A stretch of DNA of 64,000 nt from Psettodes erumei (Eukaryota > Chordata > Actinopteri > Pleuronectiformes > Psettodidae), in assembly GCA_016785225.1 (NCBI GenBank), contig JAFBJZ010000228.1, positions 248,001 through 312,000 on the forward strand, in the 5' to 3' direction. This document shows, in pieces, positions 1-14,119 of the stretch (the first letter of the stretch is position 1; every line of letters begins with the position of its first letter). Position numbers and translations under genes: made by a program. The notes below the pieces were generated by a model, which was given only the letters and a program-made list of their open reading frames with translations, had not been told where the DNA came from and did no database searches.

Positions 1-1499
1 GGGAACCCCCCCCCCCCTTCCCCCCTTGCCCCACTTTAATATCCTAAGTAGCTTTCTATGTGATCAGGGGCTCCTAAACCTCTTCAGTCCCGGACCCAAA
101 TAAGAAAGAATTAGTCAATGAGCCTTAGAAGTATTATAACATGGTACTATGTTTGCCTCATAGATTCACCATCTCCACAGCGGATGCCTATTTATAATCT
201 GACATATTGAGGTAATGATACATGGCCAGCAACAGTAAGGGGGATGGCAATCTCTTTAGTGTGGCTGAGAATGTAAAACTGGGACATAACCAATGGGCAA
301 TGAGGTAATTAAGTACCAGGCTTTCAGCCATGGTGCAGCCACCTAAGGCAGCCTCTGTTTTTTTGTACCATTCTGGAGGCAGTCAACACAGCTGCAAAGG
401 TTATTTTCAGTCAGAAGTATGCTGTTATTTTTCAATAGAGCCAGTTATGCATAAATAATAGCTTTTGTTTCTCTATATGAGCTGCATGTCAGGAACAAAA
501 GGCAGTTGTACTGTGACTCGAATTGTTGTGCTAACACAAACATACATCAGATTAACAGCAGTGCGGTGTAATAAGAATAGACCGATTCATCTATTGATTT
601 GTTCCACTAAATACGGACGCAGAACCAGTGTCCCTAACACATACCGTCCGCATACAGTACGAGACCAAACAAGACCAAGAAGAATTGAGACACAAAGTGG
701 AGCAGGGATGAGTCAGATATCTACAATATAACATAATGAGGCAAATAGCTTCCAGTGAACCTCACTGCTGTGGGTCGGGCCTGCAGCTCCCCCTCTCAAC
801 CTCCAATCAAGGAGTAGACCCAACACCTGGTTATGTTAAAGTGAGAGCTCACTTTAATTACAAAATAATAAATCTATTCTCTTATTTGTCGTGGTAGACA
901 AAGGACAAAGCACTAGCTAGCTGTGCTCATTCACCTAAACTGATTGATGACATGGTAATTACAACCTACTACAGCCATGGCGTCCTCTAATACTACTTGG
1001 CTAGACGCTCGGCTGAATGCAACATAATATTAATAACGTGATGAAGCCATTCATTAAGTCCTGTGACTAATGTGTGTAAACTTGCTATCACAGGAACAGT
1101 GGTTTAACAGGGCATGTCACAGGCAAACTCCAGCACTTAAACCAGTCGCACCACACCTGTGACTCTGAGGCTGCAGAGAGATACACTCTAGAGTGGTAGG
1201 CCCTTTGAGCAAAACACGCACACACACGCATACACGGTCACACATAACTGTCTGCCACAATTTCCATTATAGGTGACACGAATCAGAAAAGAAACAGAGG
1301 GTGGATTATGGCAGAGTCTGTATTTTTCTGCACTTGTATGTGAGAGAGTTTGTGGTTTATTGTTTTCTCTGTGTTGAAGAAGGATGCAACAGTCTGTGAC
1401 AGGAGGAGCGTTTGTGTCTGTGTGTGTGGTTGTCTGTGTGTAAGTGGCCACATGCTAAGCCACAGAAGGTTGCCAGTGTTAAGTCTCGCCTCTGGCTCG

Positions 1500-1503
1500 G
1501 TGT

Positions 1504-1542
<39 letters not shown>

Positions 1543-1545
1543 GGG
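1500..1545 (+). repeat. (TG)n microsatellite ending in a G-run
   Basis: About 20 TG units with one interruption, then gggggg. A matching CA tract lies at 1702-1735. Confidence 0.95.
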
Positions 1546-1701
1546 ATTACAGTGGCTATTGCCAACTTCAAAGTGTCGGCTGGTGTTGTGCCAGGTCAGC
1601 ATGTTTACACAGGAGAATTGATGTTGGGACACACACACATACACATGTTGTACATGCACATGTGTAGACACACCTTATCTCCTGTTATGGTTCCCGAACA
1701 T

Positions 1702-1735
1702 ACACACACACACACACACACACGCACACACACAA
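1702..1735 (+). repeat. (AC)n microsatellite
   Basis: AC repeat with one G interruption, 160 bp after the TG tract at 1500; the two are complementary and could pair as a hairpin. Confidence 0.95.
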
Positions 1736-2099
1736 CACTTACAGCGCCCAGGGAGCATTGGTCTTATCAGTGGTCCCAGTGAGTTAGGGGAGGCATTTAA
1801 TCAGGGTCAGCACACAGCTCTTGGCATCAAACTGATTCCACCGTCTCTCTCTCTCTCTCTTGCTCTCGCTCTCTCTGTCCCACATGTCTTTCTTTCACTC
1901 TCTCTCCCTTCACACTAAGCAGTCTAATTGGCTAAATATTGCTCAGCAACAAAATTTTGTTCCAGAAAAGTTTGAAATGAACAACTGGAGGCTTAAAATA
2001 GTTCCACACTCATAGATTTACAAACTTTCTCAGCTACTTTTGGGAAAGATTGTGCACGTCTAGCCCACGTCTGCAACATGCTGGACTCGGTCAATACTA

Positions 2100-2290
2100 T
2101 TTCTTTGTGTTGTTTTTGTAACCGCTGGACACAGCCAGTCTAGCTGCTTCCCACTGTTTCCAGTCTTTATGCTAAGCTCATCTAACGGGGGGGAGGCTGT
2201 AGTTTCATTTTTTAAGACACACATATATGATAAGAGGGTGGTATCAATCTTTTCAGTCTAAAGTGTTTAAATTGAGATTTGCAGCAGTGA
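2100..2290 (+). repeat. fish interspersed repeat copy (tttatgctaagct / ggctgtag family)
   Basis: Contains ccagtctttatgctaagct, ggctgtagtttcattttt and gagggtggtatcaatctttt in the order typical of a short repeat found throughout perciform genomes. Further copies lie near 20250-20345 and, reversed, near 25310-25370. Confidence 0.5.
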
Positions 2291-3196
2291 AGGATTAAAA
2301 TGTCGATGTACCTATTCCCAAACCAGGTTGTGTTACATAAACTCAGGAGCTTTTTTTCAAAAATAAAATTAGCTTTACTCATTTATTATTAATAGCTCAG
2401 AGGTACAAGTTTTGAATATATAATGTGAGGTAACACATGAGGATAGAAGTGAAGCTGATAACAGGCTATTTTTGAAAACAATGCTACCTCTCCAACAGTG
2501 ACTCATCAGAGTCCCACAAAGTGATATTTTTAGCCTCCTGTACATACATATTTCTTTTAATTATTCCTTGTTGTTTTGATTTTATGTTAAGACTTGGTAC
2601 TTTGTTTACTATAGCAGCACATAATTACTGTATTATGAATTTATCCTAATAATATAGGTCAACCAAACTAGCACTGTAACTGGCATGAAAACCCCCTTAC
2701 AACAGTACTAAAGCAGTAACCAATACAGAACCAAAGGTAGAAACAGTCCCAAGCATCAGCAATGCATGAGACAGATACTGACAAACCAAGACAGGACAGT
2801 CTCAGCATTTAGAGAAGGTCGGGGGGATTTCATGCACGTATACCAAGGTTGAAGAATTTCTCGTTTCAGTGAATGACCTTTAGTGGGAAAGATAAATTTA
2901 AAACCCCAAAAGATTAGAGCCCACTGATGAGACTTTTCCTTTCTCAATGGGAAAAGTGTTTAAGACCACTTTAAGATCTGAGTTGTTGTGACTTGAATGT
3001 TCACCTTATTCTTTTGAAAACCTTGACAACTTTTCTCCAACTTAGCAGTGAAACAACTTGTAAAGGAGCTGCATAGATTTTAGCTAGCAGAAGATTGAGC
3101 TACGCTAATCGTGATTTGAAATTTTGTGCATGTTAGCATGTTAACATACTAAAATAATACGGCTAACATGTTAAACATTCTTTGCCTTGTGAGCCT

Positions 3197-3477
3197 CAAA
3201 GTCGAAGTGAACTTTATTGTCAAGCAGACCATGTAACAGTAATTACACAGAAGACTAAAATTGCTTTTCTCCAAACTCCAATGTGCAGTAATTAGGTTAA
3301 AAATTGACACACAACATGACATAAAGTGCGCGACAACTTAACATTAAAGTACAAATAGACAGCAACAGATGACAATTTAACACAACATATACTGACAGGC
3401 TGTGGGCTACAGTTTGCCAGGACAGAACACTGTGTATTTATGTTGTCTGGTCAGAGTATATTATTGTGCAATTATTG
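3197..3477. mobile_element. LINE-tail-like insertion (281 bp) flanked by a 9-bp direct repeat
   Basis: Both edges carry TGTGAGCCT (3188-3196 and 3478-3486), which looks like a target-site duplication. The flanks (gcatgttagcatgttaac before, ttagcatgctaatgttt after) read like one older fish repeat interrupted by the insertion. The inserted text (aactttattgtcaa, ttgtgcaattattg) resembles 3' tails of fish LINE-type repeats. Class assignment is from memory of such tails only. Confidence 0.45.
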
Positions 3478-6400
3478 TGTGAGCCTGTTAGCATGCTAAT
3501 GTTTGCATTTAGCTCAAGTGTACCACAGCGCTGCTTTGTTGTTTGCTGGCTTTGTTTTAGTAGCGGGTTATAAGATGAGAACATTGTTCATATTTATTTA
3601 TTCATCCTATCTTTCTTGTGCTTTTTTTCTCTCCTCATTTTTTTCTCTTGCTCCTTTCACACAATATAAAACGCCGCTCCTCAAAGGACGACATCTTTCG
3701 ACCATTTTTTTTCGACCCAAATCAATTATTCTTCTAGAGAGTCCTCTCTCTTTCCATTCTCTTTTCCCCGCTGTCATTAATGTTTAACAAAGCTGTCAGT
3801 TTTGAAGTATTTTTGAAGAGGGCACATGTTTTCCCTGCTGCTGTTTCTTAGAATGCCCATGAACTTGATGATGCAGATCTAAATAAGAGAGGAGGTATAT
3901 CAGGCTGCATCTAAATATGGGTTTTAGTTGTATTTTTTTTAATGAGAGTCATTTGAGATAGAATGATTGCCAGTGATGCTATGTGCCTTTGTTATTGTGA
4001 ATGGTTACTCAAAAAGAGTAATATCCCAAAATATATCTGGTAATTAAAAACGTCGTCAGTTTTTTTTAATATCCTGATTTTTGGAAAGAAAAATTAGCAT
4101 CTGAATCTACTCTGAAACATTATAATATCTTTTGTGATCCGACCAAACCTGGGAGCTTCTGTATCTGGCTGTTTTTTTGCTGTGTTCCGCAAATGATTAA
4201 TTCATGCATTTGCTCATTTATTTATTCATTCCATTACTGGTTTCTTAAATAATACCTCAAGTCTTTAAAGAGGAGCTTTGTGCACTAGCACTGTGTGTGC
4301 CGATCGGATCATCGGATCAGCAGCTTTGCAGCCAAACTCAGGTGACAACATTTAAAGTGGTGTTGGCAGCCGTGAGTTGCGTGCGAGCCCTGACGCCTGT
4401 TCCAGGGCAGTGTGTCAGCCCTGGAGAAAAAGGGTAAGAATTAGTTCACTAGGCTGGCAGAGGCAGCCTAACATATTATAGAGAGAATTCAGTTGGTGTG
4501 AAGAGTACTGGTAATAGCCAGTTATAAGAGTTCTGGATTCTTGTTCAGGTGGTCAGCGAGAATGTGTTATAAATGTCTCCATTACTTAAATGTCTACTTT
4601 TACATAATTGGCCAAAACAGACCTTGGACTTTGTTTTGCAGGAAAATGTTTGTTCTCTGATACTTTTCTCTCTGTTCGGTGCTAATCAGCAAAAGTATGT
4701 TAGCATGTGTTTAGCAGGCAGAAGAAACTTTGGTATGGAGTTGCCTTATTGGAATTGTGGAAGCCAATGTTGTGGACGCTTTACCTGTAAAAGGAAGTAA
4801 GACAAACCCAACTGTATTTAAGAAGAATATTCCCTGTTGGTTTTATACTAAAGTCTGGATCCCAAAAATGGTATCATTTAGTATAGAGCCTTATTTTTGA
4901 GTTGTATATGAATTTGTAGGACTGCTCCTTTAAATCAAAACTGCACCGCATGAAATTTGCTATACAGTGAAAAATTTTTCTTCGCCTCAGATACCCCGCC
5001 CACATGTTTTTCCATCACTGTGGTCTGTCATGGCTCACTAGACATTTGCTTGGGACAGATATGACTGACAGTGGTTCCTTTCCCTTGGACATCAATATGA
5101 ACACTTCTTACACCTGGCTGGACAAACACATCACTTGCTGGACATTTTCCTGCCAATTTTCAGGCCTGAGAAATACGGTGGCACTTCTTGAAATGTCAGT
5201 TTTCTCCTGAACTCATCGAATCTGGTCTCAGCATACATTTGAGGCAGTAAATGTGGCACGCAGTTGCGAAATCGTACTCGCTGCTTTAAATATATGTGCG
5301 CATGATTTGGCAGTTTTCAAGATGCCAAACAATCTCTCCCATCTCCTGATTGGCTCAGTCACTTCTCAAGAATTGTACTGTAGACTTTGACTCTCATCTC
5401 TTGAGATGTGGTCCCTGTAAGCATAGAAAAAAAACATCTCTTGCAATAAATGAATTCAATGACTCATGTCTTGACTTTTTAGGTCTATGTAAATACAGAT
5501 TGTATTAGCGGCAACTGCTATGCTAATAGTTCATCCAAAAATGAATAAAATGTAGCCTTCATTCAAAAAATAAAATCCCATTAGCCCATCAAAGAGCACT
5601 AATTATTCATTTAAAAAATGCATGGAAAGAAAAACATTTGGCAGCACAGCTCACGCTTAAAAGTGATGTTTTGTATAGATTTCCTGACCCTGTACAAAAT
5701 ATTACCCACACAATTTTGGAATAGCATTAACATTCTTATGTAATGAATCCAGGGGTACAGTAACAACACCTGCAAATAGACTGTGGGGGCGTCAGTGTTG
5801 GACACCTCAGTTTTGGGACATAGCTCTCCAGTTAGACTGAACACTCAACACAACAGCTAGTCCATGTGTGTGTTTCTCTTCTATTCTTAAAACAGTGACA
5901 GCTGACAGCCACAAACTCACTCATCGTTCGCTGGAGTTTTGCCAGTTAAAAAAAAAGAGAGAGAGAGAAAAAAAAGGATCAGACAAATTGAAATTGGAAC
6001 AGCTACGACATTAGAGGTGAAATCAAGCGCATGAAATGAGATGTGAGATTTATTGCCGTCCATACGATTATGTGCCTGTGAAATAATTGAGGAGCAGAGA
6101 AGTGCGGGCTATCTGACTGATCAACCGTGGTCACCAGTGGCAGCACAATCTGTCATAGTTAACACCTACTTACACCATGTTAACCGTGGGGCATGCCTCA
6201 TTATTCACTCCTTCAGAAATGAGCGGCAACATGTGAATACACCCCCATAAACGTGGGCGAGCACGCGTTCACACAGCAGCTCACGCCACACAAACGCACA
6301 CACACACACACGCATATAGACTACGCTCCATTGTGTCGTGTATTGAACTTCTTCCTAATGTTGTGTTACCTGCTGGTGGAGCGACCCGCTCAGGACAAGA

Positions 6401-8899
6401 ACAGGAAATGAGTCATCAGGGCTTAATGGAGGACAGGAAATAGATCGCCAGAGCTTAACTATGCAATCCTGGTCCATTAATTGCAAAGTGAGTGAAATGG
6501 AATATGTGCTCATGCATGCATGTTGGCCTGTAAATTGACCGGAAATGGGTGAGTTGTGGAAAATTTATGCCCAGATATTTTCAGTTTAAATATACATCTG
6601 GGTAAATACATTGTTTATTTTCAGATCAGGCTGATTCACATTTGTGAATCTGCCAAACCGACAACTGCAGTCCACTCGTCAAGCAGAAAGCTGATATTGA
6701 ACAATTCTGCAGATCACGGCCAGTAATGTATTTTCTGTTGAGTATTCCCGTAACATCACTACATAGCCTTGAAATCACAAGACTGAGGCTTTTCCTCTCC
6801 TTTCTGCATCATCTGCTTGTGAGGTGTGTGTTTTCCTCCGAGATTTTTTGGGTCACTTGGGTGAGGCTGAAAACAAAAAAGCCACAAAAATCCAAAACAC
6901 CGACCTTTAATTGGATATGGAAGACTTGTTAGCAAACAGTTACTTGTTTTCACTTCCAGCAAGATACAGAACAACATTAGCATTCACATTGGGTCGTTTC
7001 TGATGAACGTGAGGTGAATATTCACTCTGCGTCTATATGTGGTCTGGTGTCAGCCAATTCCAGAGGGGAATATTTGTCGCTTTGCCAGCTAAATGCCTCA
7101 CTGTGTTTGCCAGCAAGTTGCTTTCACCTGTCTGCTGTTTGGTGCAGGCAGCCTACAGTTGGTTTATCTGAGTTTTACTTCTCCGAAAACAACTGTCGAC
7201 TGTGTGTGGAAAACAAGTTGATGAGAGCAGTGCACAGTGGCGAAACCAAAACAGTGAGCTGAAAGACACAAAACCGCTCCACAGAGCTGAGGGATGCTGC
7301 CGTGACGGGCGATGATTCTGTGTGGATGGAAGTTATTAGGTAAGATATTGTAGGTCATCACCCTTACTTCCAATCAGAATGGGTACATAAAGATAGTTCA
7401 AGTATTTTTTGAGATAGAGCCAGCTGGCAAAGAAGGAAGAAAGCTGTTTTCCCTACATTGCATATCTAAGTGACAGAATTAAGATGAGGGACTTAAAAGG
7501 CCTTAGATGAGACCAGACTAGAGACTAGACTGGCACACTCGGTGGATGAGACAGTCTTTCTTCCAAGTGGAACCAATACATTCGAAATGCTGCTAAATTG
7601 TCCTCAACTGACCCAACATCTCTCTGCCCCCCCCCCCCACCCCGTGTCTCTCAGTTAATTTAAATCCCTCTTGCTTCCTCACTCTTGCTTTGAATTTTAA
7701 TTATTTATTTGCATGACTATTAAACAACGCAATATGGCTGTGGCAGTTTTGAAAAATGTGCAAATGAAACAGAAAGTTATATGTTTATACCTCAGTGCTT
7801 TTTAGAGCTTCACTGTGGTATTTATGTGCTTTCTCGCTCTGTGATCCTCCAACTGTTCGCAGTTTTATCTTGTCATCAGTCTGTTTTCCTGTCTTCATCT
7901 TTCTTTTCGTAGTTTACTGTAATTCCTCATCGTCTAACAGTTTTCTTCTCCGTCTCTTTGCCATCTGTAGCTCCCACATTGCTCTCTGATTTTGGCCATT
8001 TGGTCTGCATTACAATTTGTTCTGTACTGCTCATATTCTTATTGGCTACTGGGGTCGCAAAACTGATCAATACATCAAGTTTCACAGCCACATTTCAGTT
8101 TACTGTATCTCCCTTGTGCTCAGCAGTAACAGACTGCTAACTTTTGGAGGAGAAAAAGTCCTCTGAGGCAGATGTGAACAAATCCCACAAATTGCTTCAT
8201 TTATTTGGTCGTACTCGAGGTAACACGACTGCAAGAAGTGTCGGCTTTGTCGACACAAATGTGTCACGGTGTAATGTTTCCACTTAGTGTTTCGAGCTTT
8301 ATTGCGACTCTCGTGCTGACGAAAAATATTCAAACTGCAGCTTGGGTGCAAATGAACGACCCTGTAACGTAGCATGAAGCAGTCTGGAAACTTAATGATA
8401 AGATATTGGAATCAGAAAAATGATACTTAGCAGTGTTAGCATGCTGAGTGCCTCATTTTATTTTCTTATGGTTTTTTTTCGAGTGAGTACGTGTTGCTGG
8501 TGATCAGATGCCAGCAAGCCTCCTATTGGCTTGATTGAACAACGCCCAAATAAATTTGATTGCACATTGTCTGCTTCCACCCTTAGGAGCTTAATGAATG
8601 GATGTTTGAAGGCAGCGTGTTCAGCTGATACTTATACACACAGGCTGTGTCTCTAGTTGTAGGTTATCAGGTCAGTTGTCGAGGGCTGGGTGGGCTTTCT
8701 TTATCTTGTTCTCTCTTTACTCTCTATTCTCTTCATGAGGTAGAAAAGTTTAGACCAGAACCTGCTTTGCTCCGTCTCCCTCCCTCCCTCCCTCACTGAA
8801 GCAGTTGCAGTTATAAAGTCCAGAACTTGAGCATTAAGACCTGAGGCATTAAAAAAAACTCTTTCATAATTTATGCTCACTTCCGATTGCTCGCTTTCT

Positions 8900-8949
8900 G
8901 TCTCTCTCTCTCTCGCCCCCACCCCCTGTGTGTGTGTGTGTGTGTGTGT
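8900..8949 (+). repeat. composite (TC)n and (TG)n microsatellite
   Basis: TC repeat, a C-rich spacer (gcccccacccc), then about 11 TG units. Confidence 0.95.
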
Positions 8950-11900
8950 ATTTTCCTCTGCCCAGTGCTTGTGTGCAATCAGGGAAATTGTGATGCTTTG
9001 GATGCTGCCTGTTCACACTCACAGGTGCTGACTGTCTCTGTGACACTCAGTGAGATTGGCAGAACAAGATGAGCAAAGTGCCCCACCATTAGCTTATTGG
9101 AGCAGCCTGGTCAACAATGTGTGTGTGTGTGTGTTTCTCTCTGATAAAGCCAAGTGGGGTAGATTTTGTTCCTAATCAGCAAGTTGCAAACTCACTTGAT
9201 TTTCATACAGAAGACCGTACTGTGTGTTACTGAATACTTCCAAATGCAGGTGTGCAGTGGTATGTGTATTTACAAGTATCATCCAGTTCATTTTCACAGT
9301 GTTACGCAAGCTGTTCATCACATTAAGGTGCACAAAACCGAGTTACACTGACGTTTAATTTGACACTTGTGTGCTTGTGCTTGGACTTGACAAATCCCTG
9401 GCACCCCGTTCCTTTCTCCTGTGTTTTCAAAGATGAATCATCTTGTATCTACACAAAAAATGAAAAAGGGAGCGTGTATGCAAATTGGAAAATAAGGGAA
9501 ATGTGCTGTGAATCTGCAGGTTTTGCCTTTCTGTTCATGCCGTACAGCGGTGCAGCTCCATTACACACCGTCCTGTAACCTGAGAGTCGCAGTTCACTCG
9601 CTCTGTGTCCTGGCAAAGCACCCTCGAGCGAGACAATAAACCTCACATAGTGAGTCACTCTGCATAAGGCTGTCAGCCATCTGCCTGAAATAAGAAAAAA
9701 TAAATTTCTGGTCTTGTCTTGGCAGCGGAGGAGCCGTGAAAGATGCTGTCCTACAAAGCAGACAGGCGCTGACAAACAGGCAGACTGACTGACTAACAGG
9801 AAAAGAAACAGACAGATGTCTGCTGTGACAGTACAAGGGAAATATTTTCATTTGTTTTCTTTCGCTGCGCTCCTGCATCCGCAGTCTGTTTGAGATACAG
9901 TAACCACATCTTGTCAGTCAAGCTGATCACAAACAGCTCACGCTTATTGTGCTGGGTTAATTCTCCATATTTAGCTTCTGTTTTGTCATTAGTGTTAAAA
10001 CACACACACAGACATATTTTCCTCGTGTGGCCACCTCATTTCTTTTCAACCTTTGTCTCCCTCTCGGATTGTTTCTCCCTTTGCCTCCTGTCTGTCCTAT
10101 CCTAACGCAGCGATGCCCTCTTCTCATTTTGTCCCTCACCGTGTGATCAGTGTGCCACATCAATGAGAGATGGTTGATGTTCAGTGAAACCAGTGGCCTT
10201 TAAAGTAACAATCTGTGTCTCATTACTTTTTCTTTCTGTGTCTGTCTATCTGTCTGGGTCCTCCATCTTTGGTTCCTCTTTGTTTTTTTCCTCATGTAAT
10301 CTCTTTTCCTTTCCTTCTTTCCTGTATCCACTGCATCTCTTTGTCTCTCTTGTCAAGTGTATTCCCTCTCCTCTCTGGAGGGAATGAGACTTTTTTGAAG
10401 TTCTACCCGAAGAGAAGCGCCTTCAGCCCTAATACGCTTCATCCTGGTTACTGACGCTTACAGCATGGCCTACCAGTGTCTGCAACAGGGCTCTGTCAGC
10501 TTCACCACGCAATTAGACATAAGCCGCTCTGCCAGTCTCACACTTCGGGCCCACAAATGGTTCTGTGTGACGCCACTTAATTGTACGAAATTTCTTATTT
10601 TGGTCGTCGTAGCGATGTTTGTTTTGAGCCATAATGTTTCATTTCAGTGCAACTGACTGTCACTGTTGAATCTTTTATTGCATCAACTTGCACATCACTG
10701 ACAGCCCCTGCCCAGAGACCAGAGCTGAAAATGAGCTTTTACGTATATGTGGTGCAATACTTAAATGCATGCGGCACAATCCCTGTTAAATAAAGAGAAC
10801 ATTTGAACAATTTAACATGGATTCATTGCACAAGCCAAGCGTGTTTCAGATCAACGGTAGTGCTTTCTATATGTTGGACTGTAGCCCTGGCACTTACAAG
10901 TGTGGCTGAGTGTTTTTTAATGACAGAGTTTTAGTGCCCCAGAGTTTGCTAATGCTAGTGGGTTCAGCAAATACACAACTCCCAGCGGTTTGGACTGTGT
11001 AGTGTTTACAATATGGTGGGCTGTTGCATTAGCAGTAATATAAGACTGGTAACATGCCTCAAAATCAGAATTATTACTGTGCACAAATACATTATTTTAA
11101 AATAGTTTTTTCAATGCTATATACCAATAATTTTACAGGGTCTGCCAATTAGAAATTTTACATTCCTTTATAATAGAGGTCTGTTAATACACAATTTAAG
11201 TAATAATAATCATAATTAAAATTCTAATAGTATAATAATCAGCTTGATCTTGGCCTCTGTGATTAGTGCAATATTAATCAGTATAATCAATTGTCTGGGA
11301 TGCAATATCTACGTCGTTCGTGACAGTATAGTCTGTGCAGTATAAATTTACTGAGGGAGAGCTCTCCATCCTGGACCCTCCAAATGGATCCTCTCACAAT
11401 TGCAGTCATATTAGCTTTAGAGTCCAGACTATGAAAGTCAACGGGTCTAAACACAGAAAGTTTGCTTCGACGTTTTGCATCAGTGTATCTTTTGGCCATT
11501 GTTTGGATAGCCCTCTATTCATCACTTTTTAAAAAATCAATCTGGCTTTGTTTAGCCTCTGTGAGCATAGGCCACTGAGCTCTTTTGAGAATATGTTATA
11601 GCATCCAACACATCTACTTGCAGTCATTGTTTTATCAGGGTCAAGTTATACAAAAAAAAAGTTCAACTCTTGTGATTGTCTCACAGTTTCTGTCACGAGG
11701 CATCAGTGGCATGTGTAACAGGGTGTGTGTCTGTGCAGCGGTTAAAATCATTTCAGCAAGTGGGCATACTTGCAGCTACAGATGGCTAGGCATTGGAGTA
11801 ATATTCCTGCAGCGCTGGACAGGGTTTTATATTTTCATGGGATTTCATCAATACATTGAGGTGTGTGTCTTAACCAGCACGAGACATACTTACAGTCTGA

Positions 11901-14119
11901 ATTACTAGTCAGTTTCTATATTTAATATAAATACTCTATGTGCTAGAATTTGGAAAATGCACCAAGTCATGTTTAACAACTTCTAATTAATTTAATGCAA
12001 TCAAGCATTATCTTGACAATGCACTTTGATGTCTCTGTCCAGTGGAATGCATCACTTTGATCATAACTGCAATGTTACGTATATGTGGTAGCTTGTAATT
12101 GTTTATTATGTGCTTACCAATATGCTCAAACAATGAGATTGCTCAGCACCTGCTGAACTCAGTCTATAGGCATATCCGGGACATATCCGATTACACGATG
12201 GTGTGCAGTAGTTCTGCAACTTGATATTTTGCCATTCTTTGCTTCTGCTTCGGCACGAGCACAAATTTAACCTGGGGTCGCATGAGCTGAAAATTTTTTT
12301 GAGTACGCTGATTATACATGAGTCATCCATCATTTTGACGAAATAAAAACTAATATATTACTGGTGTTGAAACATCACTACTCACATAATATCGTTTCAT
12401 AAAGTTGGACAGAACGTGACTTAGGTTCGAGCTTGTGCTATGATTTTAAATATGTTGAGATTCATAATGAGAAATACTCTTCATGCACGCTCACTCTTAC
12501 GTGTGCATTAGTTTCTGGCTAATATCACAACATGACCATCAGGGACTACCAGAGATTAGTCGTCTGGGGACCTTATTAAAAAATTACTAGAATTAAAACT
12601 CATCAATATTGCTGGCATGGCATGAGGGACTTGTAGTTTAGAATTCATAAACATGGAGGTCTCTGGTTGTTCATAAAAATCAGTGCCACAGGAAAGAAAA
12701 GAAAACCCCCCACACCATCTGCTTCTGTTTTCAGACGACATATCGCTACAATGTCAGAGGTGTTATCAGTTTCCTCTGCAGGCTTTCGCTGACATGCTCT
12801 TACGTCTCGATCACAGGCCTCCACACCTGCGCTCCACTATGGATAGATTGAAGCGCCCCTGTTTAATATGTTTAACTAAATTAGGGGCAGTTAAGAGCAG
12901 CGCAGTGGCATTGTGCATCTAAAGTGTGTCCTTCAGATTAGGCTCTTGGTTCAAGCTACTGTGACTGTTGGATTTCACCTCTGGGGTTTGGCGGAATATC
13001 ACAATTGCGTCTTGCTTTCGTTGTCAGCCAACTCCATCTCCATTCCGATGGTGAGGCCGTAGAAATGTGACTCTGTCAAGCTAATCTCTGTCATGGGAAG
13101 TTCATAAACCAGCCTTAATTAACCAGCAGATTTTGCATGATGGGATGCAGTTCATGTTGTTCTTTCTGAATAATCCCAGCTGATGATAGCCTCAGTTAAG
13201 TCAGTCCTACTTAGGATTTTTTGTGGAAGAAAACATGTTATCAATATTACCATATATCTTTCCAAAAGGACTAATGATTGGTACATTAAAATATGAAAGA
13301 GATGACAGATGTACATGTACAACAACCTTTATTTTCCCTTCCGCCGTGCACATACTCACTCTAAAATGCAATTAATCTTAACCCAAGCAACACCCACATT
13401 CACACAAATCAGCTGAATGTATTTCTCTCACTCTCCTCTGCACAGCATCTGTGTGCAATGCATTATATCAGCTGTGGCAAATTTTCTGCGGCAAGATCTG
13501 AGATGTTGCTCGGCACCGCCGGCATTTCAGCATTTCACAAAATATTTCCCTCCTCTATCATCATCCACAGGTTTCCATAGTTTCCATTGTGTTGGCGGTC
13601 CCTGTGAAACAATCATTTACTTTGATGCACAGGCACAAAGATTGATCAAAGATTTTCGATTGCGACGTATCCGCCGTGAAGAGCCAGCCACAAAATGAAT
13701 ATTAAATGCCATTTGAGCGCTGGATGGTGAGAGCATCTCACCTTAGGGATGTAATGGAGCACACTGTCAATGTGGGAAGCACATTTTCATTCAGAGCTTA
13801 CTTCTGTAGGGACGGGGCGGGGAAGGCGTGCGTACACTTCAGCTCCATCAAACTCTACATGACTGCGGCTGTTTCTTTCAGCAGCAGATGTGCTTCCACA
13901 TCGCTGTTCACTGAACGCCAGAGCACAGGTGGCATCGCCCCAAAAAGGGAGCCACTTGATCATCCCTGTACTTGAATTATTATCCCCCCCCCTTTTGTGA
14001 ATACGGCTGACCAAGGCCACAAGATGCGTCTGTGTTGCAGCTTTCCGTGTTACCGTGCAGAGTGATTGTGACTGACCTGTGTTTTTTTTTCTGTGTTCCT
14101 CTCTCCACCTCTGTCTCAG

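Larger units (their letters stand above)
1..14119. other. upstream non-coding region (intron 1 or 5' flank of pcdh15)
   Basis: No stretch with coding character or homology was recognised. Because exon 2 begins at a strong splice acceptor, this interval is at least partly intron 1. The non-coding first exon and promoter could be here or further left; I could not place them. Contents: CA/GT microsatellites near 1200-1735, a fish repeat copy near 2100-2290, a nested insertion at 3188-3486, mixed CT/GT repeats at 8900-8949, C/T-rich runs at 10020-10380 and otherwise AT-rich sequence. Confidence 0.75.

Noticed and set aside
1350..1782. Overlapping open frames with runs of Cys-Val or His-Thr
   Set aside because: Translations of CA/GT microsatellites, not genes.
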